Assembly: GCA_015075585.1 (NCBI GenBank)
Contig: JABTUB010000001.1
Location: 1-64,000 of the forward strand
Source of the DNA: Chloracidobacterium sp.
Lineage (GTDB): Bacteria; Acidobacteriota; Blastocatellia; Pyrinomonadales; Pyrinomonadaceae
Reading direction: 5' to 3'
DNA: 64,000 nucleotides
Position numbers and translations under genes: made by a program. Of this stretch, positions 36,107-44,609 are shown piece after piece; positions within the stretch are counted from its first letter, which is position 1, and each line of letters begins with the position of its first letter. Under the pieces are notes generated by a model. The model searched no databases. It was not told the origin of the DNA and saw only the letters and a list, made by a program, of their open reading frames with translations.

Positions 36107-36128
36107 AATGAATGAGTATTCATTCATT
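36107..36128. promoter_or_regulatory. FadR-type operator
   Basis: A 22-bp near-perfect dyad whose 18-bp core TGAATGAGTATTCATTCA (36109-36126) fits the Bacillus FadR (TetR-type) consensus TGAATGANTANTCATTCA at every fixed position. It ends 7 bp before the start codon of a TetR-family gene that is followed by an acyl-CoA synthetase gene. Fatty-acyl-CoA-responsive autoregulation is the expected logic. Confidence 0.8.
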
Positions 36129-36134
36129 GGAACG

Positions 36135-36752
36135 ATGGCTAAACCGATCAGCTCAAGATCCGCGGGACGCGGCAGTGTAGCCGACAAGCACGAAGCAATA
36201 CTGCGTGCGGCGGTGAGTGTCTTTGCACGTAAAGGGTATTTCAACTCAAAGGTCGCCGATATAGCACGCGAAGCCGGCATCGCCGACGGAACCGTCTATC
36301 TTTACTTTAAGAGCAAGGACGAGATACTCCACTCGATCTTTGATCGTGCGATGACCGAATTCATTACAAAGGGCAAGCACGAACTGCAGTCGTTGCAGAC
36401 ACCGATCGAGAAGCTTCGAAAGATAGCGGAGATACACCTCGAACGCCTCGGGGCTGACCGTGATCTTGCGATCGTCTTTCAGGTCGAATTGCGCGGCTCG
36501 ACAAAGCATATGCAGGAGTTCTCAGCTGCCGCCTTCAGCGAATACCTCGATCTGATACGAAAGACGATACAGGAAGGACAAGCGGACGGCAGCTTTCGCG
36601 GCGACGTAAAGCCGATCATTGCGGCAAAGATACTCTACGGCGCTCTCGATGAAATGGTTACGAATTGGGTGCTTTCGAACCGCCAATATCAGCTTGCTCC
36701 AATGGCAGGCATCGTGATGTCGCTGTTTCTCGACGGGATGATCAACCGATGA
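36135..36752 (+). CDS. fadR: TetR-family fatty-acid regulator, FadR-like
   Basis: A 205-residue repressor. The N-terminal HTH is FARKGYFNSKVADIAREAGIADGTVYLYFKSKDEI, shown in part by ADGTVYLYFKSKDEI; the C-terminal ligand domain (EFITKGKHEL to LFLDGMINR) matches Bacillus-type FadR. The start at ATG 36135 is chosen over an in-frame ATG at 36108 because the operator 36107-36128 covers the upstream candidate. It overlaps fadD by 3 nt (ATGA). The predicted ligand is long-chain acyl-CoA, by family. Confidence 0.85.
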   Translation: MAKPISSRSAGRGSVADKHEAILRAAVSVFARKGYFNSKVADIAREAGIADGTVYLYFKSKDEILHSIFDRAMTEFITKGKHELQSLQTPIEKLRKIAEIHLERLGADRDLAIVFQVELRGSTKHMQEFSAAAFSEYLDLIRKTIQEGQADGSFRGDVKPIIAAKILYGALDEMVTNWVLSNRQYQLAPMAGIVMSLFLDGMINR

Positions 36753-38593
36753 CGCAGATCACCGAAACTTCCGCACATATCGCACCGCGGCTTACCGAAC
36801 GCGGCCTGCCGGCGACGATCGCGGACCTCTTTCTGCTTGCGGCGGCTGAACATCCGACGAAAAGGGCGTTGGTGAGCAAAATTGCCGGTGAGTGGCAAAG
36901 CATCTCGTCCGCCGAGATGATCGAACGTTGCGAGGAAACCGCGCTCGGGCTGTATTCGCTCGGGCTTCGTAAGGGCGACCGAGCAGCGATACTCGCCCCG
37001 AACTCGCCCGCATGGACATTTGCCGACGCGGGCTGCCAATTCGCAGGCATCATTGATGTGCCGATCTACACAACGCTTGCAGCACATTCGGTCGAATATA
37101 TCTTAAATGACTCAGGCTCACGGCTTATCTTCCTTGCCGACCGCGGATCGTATGAGAACCTCGCAGAAACTCTCAAGGGTCAAGTGACGATCGAGCATAT
37201 AGTATTGTTTGACAATGACATTACAGGCATTGATCGCGGCATCGCATTCGATGATCTGCTCGGCCGCGGCCGCGAACTCGGGGCACACCGGCCTGAGCTG
37301 ATCGCAGAGCTGCACGCCGCAGTTTCGCCGGCGGATGTCGCTACGCTGATCTATACGAGCGGCACGACGGGCGAGCCGAAGGGCGTTATGCTGAGCCAGA
37401 GCAACATCGTCTCAAATGTGATAGACGCCGCCGAGATGTATGAATTCACGGCCGACGACGTTTGCCTATCGGTGCTGCCGCTGTCACATATCTTTGAGCG
37501 GACGGGAATGTATGTCTATATCCATCACGGAATGGCTGTTCATTACGCCGAATCGATAGACAAGGTGCCTGATAACCTTAAGGAGGTTCGGCCGAGCATC
37601 TTTATCGGGGTGCCGCGGATCTTTGAAAAGGTCTATGAAAGAGCACGCATCTCGGCCGCAAGGTCAAATCCGATCCGCGAACGAATATTCGACTGGGCAA
37701 TAGAGCTGGCAAAGGAATATGCGAGATCGACGACATCCGGACGGCCCGTATCGATCGCTCTCGCGGCAAAGCACAATCTGGCAGATAAGATCGTATTTGC
37801 AAAGATGCGCGATTTCTTTGGCGGAAATTTGCGTTATTGCATCACGGGCGGAGCCGCTCTCTCGGATGATATCTATCTGATATTCACCGGCGCCGGCATC
37901 GCGATAATGCAGGGCTACGGCCTCACGGAGACCTCGCCGGTCGTCTCATCGAACAACCCGAAATTCTCGCGGCTCGGCACTGTCGGGCGCCCGATCGCCA
38001 ATGTCAGCGTCCGCATCGCTGCGGACGGCGAGATCGAGGTAAAAGGCCCGGGCGTGATGATCGGTTACTATCACAAAGAAGAAGCGACAAAAGCGGTATT
38101 CACCGAGGACGGATGGCTGCGTACCGGCGACATCGGCGAGCTGGATGCGGACGGCTATTTGAAGATCACCGACCGAAAGAAAGAGCTTTTCAAGACATCG
38201 GGCGGCAAATACATCGCGCCTTCACCGATCGAGCAGATGATCAAGGCGTCGCGTTTTGTCAGCCAGGTCGTACTGATCGGCAATGAGCGGAAGTTCCCGG
38301 CCGCCATCATCGTGCCAAACTTCGAAATGCTTGCATCATATTCAGAACTTAAAGGCCTTGATCTGCACACGCCGGAGGAGCTTTGCGCAAGCGAAAAGGT
38401 AAACGACCTGATGATGCGTCAGGTCGAGAAATACACTTCCGAGCTTTCACAGTTCGAGAAGGTCAAGAAGATAATTCTGCTGGATAAGGAGCTAACCGTT
38501 GACGGCGGCGAACTGACCCCGACCCTCAAGGTCAAGCGCCGCGTAATCGACGAAAAATACCGCACACTGATAGATACTCTGTATCAGGACTGA
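36749..38593 (+). CDS. fadD: Long-chain fatty acid-CoA ligase
   Basis: A 614-residue AMP-forming ligase that activates fatty acids to acyl-CoA. The P-loop is IYTSGTTGEPKGVML, the A5 motif is GYGLTETSP, the A7 motif is GWLRTGDIG, then DRKKELFKTSGGKYIAPSPIE with the catalytic Lys region near the C-terminus. It lacks a signal peptide and has the long-chain (FadD15-like) layout. It is translationally coupled to fadR and under the same operator. It ends directly against the convergent export gene with no intergenic base. Confidence 0.92.
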   Translation: MTQITETSAHIAPRLTERGLPATIADLFLLAAAEHPTKRALVSKIAGEWQSISSAEMIERCEETALGLYSLGLRKGDRAAILAPNSPAWTFADAGCQFAGIIDVPIYTTLAAHSVEYILNDSGSRLIFLADRGSYENLAETLKGQVTIEHIVLFDNDITGIDRGIAFDDLLGRGRELGAHRPELIAELHAAVSPADVATLIYTSGTTGEPKGVMLSQSNIVSNVIDAAEMYEFTADDVCLSVLPLSHIFERTGMYVYIHHGMAVHYAESIDKVPDNLKEVRPSIFIGVPRIFEKVYERARISAARSNPIRERIFDWAIELAKEYARSTTSGRPVSIALAAKHNLADKIVFAKMRDFFGGNLRYCITGGAALSDDIYLIFTGAGIAIMQGYGLTETSPVVSSNNPKFSRLGTVGRPIANVSVRIAADGEIEVKGPGVMIGYYHKEEATKAVFTEDGWLRTGDIGELDADGYLKITDRKKELFKTSGGKYIAPSPIEQMIKASRFVSQVVLIGNERKFPAAIIVPNFEMLASYSELKGLDLHTPEELCASEKVNDLMMRQVEKYTSELSQFEKVKKIILLDKELTVDGGELTPTLKVKRRVIDEKYRTLIDTLYQD

Positions 38594-39586
38594 TCAATAA
38601 AGAACGCGGTAGCCGATACTGCTGGTGGCGCTGGAAATCGCAGTCTTGCCGAGACCGAGTGCGAATTTCAGGATCGTCTGCGCGATATTGTCCTTTGCAC
38701 GGTTCACCTCGACGATGTCGTACGGTTCAAGCATCGGATCCTTTTGAACGCCTTTCTTGATGTCATCATAGTTGGCTATTATGAGTTCGCGGTCGGTCGA
38801 ATTAGGCTTTAGCCTTGAAATTCTGATCTCTTTGGTCTTTGCCTCGGCACGCACGCCGCCAACCTTTGCGATGCCCTCGGTAAGCGACATACCGCCTTCT
38901 TTCAAGTAAACTCCCTGCGGCGCGACAACTTCCCCGGTGATATAGACCGGCGATGCCTTTGGAATTATGACCACATCGCCGGGATATACTTTCGGGTTCG
39001 AATCGTCCGTACCTGTTTGGATACTCCGCAGGCTGTACACACGCGAGGGCACATCGGTAGGATCATTCGAGCTAACCGTCCACATTGCATCCGGATCATC
39101 GACGCAAACCGGCTTCCGTGTCCTGAAGACTTGAACAGTTCCGCCGGCGTCATCGGTTATGCCGCCCGAGAATGAGATCAGCTCGACAAGTGTCGTATCG
39201 CGCCGCAATTCAACCTGTGCGGGCGTACGCACCTCGCCATAGACGGTTGCGGGCGGGCGGCTCTTTCGTTCCGTTACGCGTATGTTCGCCTGCGGATTTC
39301 GAAGGTATTTGCTAAGCAGCGTGAGCACTTCCTTACGCACATCAGCTTCGGTGCGGCAGGAAGCCGATATAGGGGCGTCAGAGAACGGCACGAAAAATTT
39401 ACCGTCCTCATCGACCGTCGATATGAAGTTGAATTGTTCTTCGCCAAGTACTTTGCCTTCGATCACATCGCCCGAAGCGATCATATAGCCGCGGTCGTCG
39501 GCCGCCTTCGGCACTGAGGAAGGTTGCGCGGCGGCAATGCCCGCAAGCGTTATTACAAAAAAGAATGTAAGGAGTCGGAACGTCAT
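38594..39586 (-). CDS. Polysaccharide biosynthesis/export protein (Wza-like, SLBB)
   Basis: A 330-residue periplasmic or outer-membrane export protein. A signal peptide covers residues 1-20 (FFFVITLAGIAAAQ). The Poly_export domain follows (YMIASGDVIEGKV, VDEDGKFFVPF, then YLRNPQANIRVTE). Two SLBB-type units come next (VYGEVRTPAQVELRRDTTL; PVYITGEVVAPQGVYLKEGGMSL). There is no lipobox cysteine, unlike E. coli Wza. ATG 39586 has GGAGG 6 nt upstream. It is divergent from the CapD-like gene, so both probably serve one surface polysaccharide. Confidence 0.87.
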   Translation of the reverse strand: MTFRLLTFFFVITLAGIAAAQPSSVPKAADDRGYMIASGDVIEGKVLGEEQFNFISTVDEDGKFFVPFSDAPISASCRTEADVRKEVLTLLSKYLRNPQANIRVTERKSRPPATVYGEVRTPAQVELRRDTTLVELISFSGGITDDAGGTVQVFRTRKPVCVDDPDAMWTVSSNDPTDVPSRVYSLRSIQTGTDDSNPKVYPGDVVIIPKASPVYITGEVVAPQGVYLKEGGMSLTEGIAKVGGVRAEAKTKEIRISRLKPNSTDRELIIANYDDIKKGVQKDPMLEPYDIVEVNRAKDNIAQTILKFALGLGKTAISSATSSIGYRVLY

Positions 39587-39692
39587 AACATACCTCCGGA
39601 ACATCGATGCTTAGTATAACCCAAAAAACCGCCGATCCGGCGCTTTTTTATGTATCTGTGATGAACATTTGGCGTGAAATGTTGATTGACAG

Positions 39693-41669
39693 TTGAGAAA
39701 TATTGCGGTTACTTTCAAAATAAGCACTTTGATGGACGACAGTACGCTATTTGGCGATCGATATTGGTTTCTGCGGCGGCCATTGCAATTTGTCGGCGAC
39801 GTTGCCGTTCTGTGCGCGGCATTCTTTATAGCGTATCTGCCGGCGGTCAATATCCAACTCGGCGAATTTTATATCGATACGGCTCTTAAGCAGCTTCCGT
39901 TCGTCGTGCTCGTACAGCTCTCAGCGATGTTCCTCGTCGGGGCATATTCGCTGATCTGGCGTTATGTCAGCATCGAGGATATCCGCGTCTTTATTAAGGC
40001 CGCTGTCATATCGCTTTCCGTCCTGCTTATTTTCAGATTCCTTATTATTTTTACGCGATCTGATACCTGGCAGGTGCCGGTATCGGTGATATTGATCGAC
40101 ACGATGATGGCGTTCGGCGGGCTGTTGGGCCTACGCATCCTGCGCCGCTTTTTCTACGAGCTGAACGAAAAGAATCGTGTTCCGGCCGGACGAAAGCGCA
40201 TTAAGAACATCCCGACGCTTATTGTCGGTGCCGGCCGAATGGGTTCGACGCTTGTAAAAGAGGTACACGGCCGAGGCGATTCCGAGCTTGAGATACGCGG
40301 CTTTGTCGATGACGACCAGCGAAAGGTCGGCGGCAGCGTCAACAGGATAAAGGTGCTCGGCACAACCGCACGCCTCGAAAAGCTCGTCCACGAACTCGAC
40401 ATAAAACAGGTCGTCATCGCGATCGACCAGGCTAATGGTAAAGACATACGCCGGATAATGGATATCTGTGCGGCGATACCCGTAAAGGCACGCATCATTC
40501 CCGGCCTTGATGAGATCGCACAAGGCAGCGTAAACGTAAGCCGCATCCGCGATGTCGAGATCGAGGACCTCCTCGGCCGCGACCCTGTCGAACTTGACGG
40601 CAACAACCTGAACGATCTGCTCGCAGAAAAGGTCGTCCTCGTAACAGGTGCGGGCGGCTCGATAGGTTCAGAACTTATTCGCCAGATCGCGCCGTTTCAT
40701 CCGAAACTTCTGCTGCTTGTTGAGCGTGCGGAATTCTTGCTATTCAATATCGAACGCGAGCTTGCCGCTTCCGGCCGTGATGGCGGCTACATCCCATTGA
40801 TCGCCGATATTGCAGACGAAGCGCGTATGCGCTCGATCTTTGAGCAGTACCGTCCGCAGGTCGTCTTTCACGCAGCCGCACATAAACACGTTCCGCTGAT
40901 GGAGCAAAACGCGGCCGAGGCCGTTAAGAACAACATCTTCGCGACGAAGCTCGTCGGCCGTCTCGCGGGCGAGTTCGGTGCGGATGATTTTGTTATGATC
41001 TCGACCGACAAGGCCGTCAACCCGACCTCGATAATGGGCGCCTCGAAACGCGTCGCCGAGATCGTCATACAGGAACTCAACCAAACCTATCGGACAAAGT
41101 ATGTCGCCGTCCGCTTTGGCAACGTGCTCGGCTCGGCAGGCTCGGTCGTGCCGATCTTTAAGGAGCAGATACGTAAGGGCGGCCCGATCACGGTAACGCA
41201 CCGTGATATGACGCGTTACTTTATGACGATCCCCGAGGCTTCGCAGCTTGTGCTGCAGGCGGCGGCTCTCGGCAACGGCGGCGAGATATTCATCCTCGAT
41301 ATGGGACGCCCAGTAAAGATACTCGACCTTGCTGAGGATATGATACGTCTTTCGGGGCTGACGCCGTACGAGGATATCGATATAGAATTTTCGGGCATTC
41401 GCGGCGGTGAAAAGCTCTTTGAGGAGCTTGAGATCACGGGCGAAGACCTCTTGAAGACACGCCATCCGAAGATATTCATCGGCCGCATACGAACATTTTC
41501 GCCCGAGGAAGTCGCGGCTATTCTCACACGGCTCAGTTCAGCAGTAGATGCCAATAACGAAGCTCAGATACGCCTTGCATTTGCCGAGTCGCTCCCCGAA
41601 GCGAACATTACGCTCACGACGATCGCCGAACAGGATGCGAAGCGCAAGATCGAGGCGGCAGGGCACTGA
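39693..41669 (+). CDS. Membrane nucleotide-sugar 4,6-dehydratase (CapD/WbpM/PglF family)
   Basis: A 658-residue protein. Residues 25-165 hold four transmembrane helices, followed by a first Rossmann domain (TLIVGAGRMGSTLVKEV) and the catalytic extended-SDR domain starting VVLVTGAGGSIGSELI. The active site shows MISTDKAVNPTSIMGASKR, where Lys takes the usual Tyr place of the YxxxK motif as in inverting UDP-GlcNAc dehydratases. The reaction is probably UDP-GlcNAc to a UDP-4-keto-6-deoxysugar. The start is uncertain: TTG 39693 gives this frame, ATG 39732 would be 13 residues shorter, and neither has a good Shine-Dalgarno sequence. Confidence 0.87.
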   Translation: MRNIAVTFKISTLMDDSTLFGDRYWFLRRPLQFVGDVAVLCAAFFIAYLPAVNIQLGEFYIDTALKQLPFVVLVQLSAMFLVGAYSLIWRYVSIEDIRVFIKAAVISLSVLLIFRFLIIFTRSDTWQVPVSVILIDTMMAFGGLLGLRILRRFFYELNEKNRVPAGRKRIKNIPTLIVGAGRMGSTLVKEVHGRGDSELEIRGFVDDDQRKVGGSVNRIKVLGTTARLEKLVHELDIKQVVIAIDQANGKDIRRIMDICAAIPVKARIIPGLDEIAQGSVNVSRIRDVEIEDLLGRDPVELDGNNLNDLLAEKVVLVTGAGGSIGSELIRQIAPFHPKLLLLVERAEFLLFNIERELAASGRDGGYIPLIADIADEARMRSIFEQYRPQVVFHAAAHKHVPLMEQNAAEAVKNNIFATKLVGRLAGEFGADDFVMISTDKAVNPTSIMGASKRVAEIVIQELNQTYRTKYVAVRFGNVLGSAGSVVPIFKEQIRKGGPITVTHRDMTRYFMTIPEASQLVLQAAALGNGGEIFILDMGRPVKILDLAEDMIRLSGLTPYEDIDIEFSGIRGGEKLFEELEITGEDLLKTRHPKIFIGRIRTFSPEEVAAILTRLSSAVDANNEAQIRLAFAESLPEANITLTTIAEQDAKRKIEAAGH

Positions 41670-41715
41670 CACCCGGCGCAATGCAAGCTGCAGCGCGGCG
41701 GCGTATCATAGGAAT

Positions 41716-42900
41716 ATGTCAAAGCAGCGTATTTCGAAGAAAGCAGCCCTTTTCACCGAATCGGTGATTCGCGAAATGTCGCGCGAGGCTGCAAAATATC
41801 AAGCGGTCAACCTCGGCCAAGGCTTTCCTGATTGGCCCGCTCCGGCCGACATTAAACAAAAGGCACAGGAGGCGATAGCCGCCGATCATAATCAGTATGC
41901 CGTAACGTGGGGCGTCAAGGAGTTTCGCGATGCGATCGCGGCAAAGACGATGTGGTATCTCGGCCTCGACCTCGACCCCGATGCCGAGATCACGGTAACC
42001 TGCGGATCGACCGAAGGAATGATCGCAACAATGATGGCTACGGTCGATCCGGGCGAAGAGGTCGTGGTCTTCGAACCTTTTTACGAGAATTACGCGCCCG
42101 ACGCGATCCTGTCCGATGCCGTGCCGCGTCACGTGCCGCTCTACCGCACCGAGAACGGCTTTGTTTTTGACCGCGAACAGCTTCGGGCGGCGTTCAATGA
42201 TAGGACACGGGCGATCATCATCTGCAATCCGAACAACCCGACCGGCAAGGTCTTTACACGCAGCGAAATGGAGTTCATCGCCGACCTTTGCAAAGAGTTT
42301 GACGCGCTTTGCTTCACCGATGAGATCTACGAGCACATCATCTATTCCGGAGACGCTGACGACGATCCGTCCGAACATATCTGCATGGCAAATATCCCGG
42401 GCATGCGCGAACGCACAGTGGTCGTCAATTCGCTCTCAAAGACGTATTCCGTAACAGGCTGGCGTGTCGGTTACTGCATCGCGCCGCCGGATATCACTTC
42501 GGCGATCCGCAAGGTGCACGATTTCTTGACCGTCGGGGCGGCGAATCCGCTCCAGCACGCCGGTGCATACGCGATGGCGCTGCCGCCGGGCTACTACACC
42601 GACCTGCAGCTCGAATATCGCCGAAAGCGCGACTTCCTTGTGCCGGTGCTGCGTGATGCCGGCTTCAAATGCGATCATCCCGCGGGTGCGTATTATGTGA
42701 TGGCTGACATTTCGAACTTCGGATACGCGAATGATGTTGAATTCACGCGGCATCTGATACGCGACATCGGTGTCGCGGTGGTTCCGGGCTCATCGTTCTA
42801 TCACGACGCGTCGCTCGGCTCGCAAATGGTACGTTTTTGTTTCTGTAAAAAAGATGAGACGCTCGAAGCCGCGGCCGAAAGGCTCGCAAAGCTGAAGTAA
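41716..42900 (+). CDS. PLP-dependent class I/II aminotransferase
   Basis: A 394-residue fold-type I aminotransferase, nearest to kynurenine/glutamine or aspartate-type enzymes (VNLGQGFPDWPAP at the N-terminus is the KAT/YbdL pattern). PLP contacts are visible: ICNPNNPTGKVF (Asn), DEIYEHI (Asp/Tyr), and the Schiff-base Lys in NSLSKTYSVTGWRVGY, with RFCFCKKDE holding the substrate Arg. The amino donor is not settled. It follows the CapD-like gene by 46 bp. Confidence 0.88.
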   Translation: MSKQRISKKAALFTESVIREMSREAAKYQAVNLGQGFPDWPAPADIKQKAQEAIAADHNQYAVTWGVKEFRDAIAAKTMWYLGLDLDPDAEITVTCGSTEGMIATMMATVDPGEEVVVFEPFYENYAPDAILSDAVPRHVPLYRTENGFVFDREQLRAAFNDRTRAIIICNPNNPTGKVFTRSEMEFIADLCKEFDALCFTDEIYEHIIYSGDADDDPSEHICMANIPGMRERTVVVNSLSKTYSVTGWRVGYCIAPPDITSAIRKVHDFLTVGAANPLQHAGAYAMALPPGYYTDLQLEYRRKRDFLVPVLRDAGFKCDHPAGAYYVMADISNFGYANDVEFTRHLIRDIGVAVVPGSSFYHDASLGSQMVRFCFCKKDETLEAAAERLAKLK

Positions 42901-42930
42901 CAACGCAGGCCGCTTCCTATTCTTTCCGCT

Positions 42931-43518
42931 TCAGCTGCCGGTCTTTGTCATCGCCGCTTTTGCTATCTCGTTGGCCTGGTTGCTCTTATCGCGCGCCTTT
43001 TCCATCGCGACACGATAGTTATCGTTCCGAAGCTTGAACTCTTCCTTGACCTTTTCTTTCATCACGGCATTCTTCGGGTCGTAATTGTCGCGGAGTACGC
43101 GGGCCGCAAGCCTGTATTGCTCGAAGGCATCCATTTCAAGCTGGAGCGACTCTTCCTTGAGCCGCAAATACGCGGCGTAATCGCTGTTGATCTTCATCGA
43201 CTCCGCACGCTGTATCTTATCAACCGCACTTTGGCACAAGGCGGCGCCGTCGTTTATCAGATATACAACATCGTCGGCGATCTGCTTGGCTTTCAGAGAG
43301 TCATTCTTCTCCATCGCGTCCTTTAATTCCTGCCGCTTTCCCTCGTTCTGTTCGTAAAGGACCTTGATCTTTTTTAGATCTTGGTTGGCATCTGCAACGA
43401 TCTTGCCTGCCTCGGCCGTCTCGTCCGTTTCAAAGAACGTTCCGCCGCGCTCGCCCGCCTTGCACGCCCCCGCGATAAGGGCCGCACACAGCAGGAATAA
43501 TTTGAGCGTACGCATCAT
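42931..43518 (-). CDS. Putative lipoprotein, coiled-coil, unknown function
   Basis: A 195-residue protein with an N-terminal signal (MMRTLKLFLLCAALIAGAC), where Cys is a plausible lipidation site although AGAC is not an ideal lipobox. The mature part is almost entirely charged helix (KKIKVLYEQNEGKRQELKDA) and likely a coiled coil. The start at 43518 overlaps the upstream stop as ATGA, so the two are coupled. It is last in the speD cluster. No known family. Confidence 0.6.
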   Translation of the reverse strand: MMRTLKLFLLCAALIAGACKAGERGGTFFETDETAEAGKIVADANQDLKKIKVLYEQNEGKRQELKDAMEKNDSLKAKQIADDVVYLINDGAALCQSAVDKIQRAESMKINSDYAAYLRLKEESLQLEMDAFEQYRLAARVLRDNYDPKNAVMKEKVKEEFKLRNDNYRVAMEKARDKSNQANEIAKAAMTKTGS

Positions 43519-44570
43519 AGGAACTTTAGGTTCGGGTTGCTCTTTCGCCGCCATATAAAGCCGTCAAGCACATAATGCGTCGCCTGCGGCAGTGCCAAGA
43601 GCGGCACGAGCAGCATCCGCAGCGTCTGTGTCCAATCCCAATCGCCGCCAAAAAGATACTGCTTCTCATGCCAGACGCCGCGATGCCAGAATAATTCTTC
43701 GATATACGCAAGTGCCCAAATAGTTGCCAGAAAGAAGACCCAATTCGATGACAAGGCTTTATAGAATGGGCCTGTTTCGCTGCGTCGGAACTGAGAATAG
43801 GCCCAAATTAGCGCGATATACGGTACGCCGTGAATGATGACATTTGTTACCGTGAACGCGTAATCCGAATTGAGTGCGACGATGCCGACGTACCAGCAAA
43901 CGGCCGTCGTCGCTACGATGATATCCTTGCCGATGTTAAGAAAGCCTTTGGCAAAATAGAGATAGATCGACTTGATAAAGTAAGCCGACAATGCGGCAAT
44001 GTAGATCGGAAAAAGAACAGTTTCGGCCGCGGCCGGCAATGCCACAAAGTCATTCTGGACAAACCACTCGAAGCTGCGCGGCAGCCGCGTCATCCAATAA
44101 ACAATGGGATAGACGCTTGCCAGATAGATCGCCGCCGCGTCGATCCACCAGGTCAGGCGATCTATCTCGCCGAGTTTGTGCCGATAAAGATTTACCCATC
44201 CGTACTGCTGCCTTACAAAATGATAGACCGCGACCGCGGCAAGTACCTTCCAAAAGACGAGTTCGCCTTCGGAGTAAAGCGCCACGCCGAGTACATAACA
44301 GATCACCGGAACGAGGGTATAAAGCCAAATTCGGCGTTTTACCTCGGCGATATCGAAATAGACGCGGAACGACGTTGACCAGACGTGTGCAACATCGATA
44401 AAGAGCACGGCCGCGATCCACGTCCATTCGGGCGAATCGCTTTCCAGAAGCCCCAGACGCCAGCCGACGGCAAGCAGCACCAGCGACGCTGCCGCACTTC
44501 CCAAAAAGACCGTAAGATCGACACCTTTTGAAAAAAGCCAATAGTTCGGTTTTGTAAGAGCTGCGTCCAT
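43515..44570 (-). CDS. Histidine-rich multipass membrane protein, possible metalloenzyme
   Basis: A 351-residue protein with about eight to nine membrane helices. Conserved-looking polar motifs sit at helix ends: DVAHVWSTSFRVYFD, YHFVRQQYGWVNLYRHK, IIHGVPYIALIWAYSQ, and ATHYVLDGFIWRR. The spacing of His residues on the membrane face recalls di-iron membrane oxygenases, but I do not recognise the family. The start at 44570 follows GAGGA; an in-frame ATG at 44594 is less likely. It lies between the FAD oxidoreductase and the lipoprotein in the speD cluster. Confidence 0.65.
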   Translation of the reverse strand: MDAALTKPNYWLFSKGVDLTVFLGSAAASLVLLAVGWRLGLLESDSPEWTWIAAVLFIDVAHVWSTSFRVYFDIAEVKRRIWLYTLVPVICYVLGVALYSEGELVFWKVLAAVAVYHFVRQQYGWVNLYRHKLGEIDRLTWWIDAAAIYLASVYPIVYWMTRLPRSFEWFVQNDFVALPAAAETVLFPIYIAALSAYFIKSIYLYFAKGFLNIGKDIIVATTAVCWYVGIVALNSDYAFTVTNVIIHGVPYIALIWAYSQFRRSETGPFYKALSSNWVFFLATIWALAYIEELFWHRGVWHEKQYLFGGDWDWTQTLRMLLVPLLALPQATHYVLDGFIWRRKSNPNLKFL

Positions 44571-44609
44571 GTAGAATTCCTCAGCAGATCTCAACGCCTG
44601 ACGTGCATT

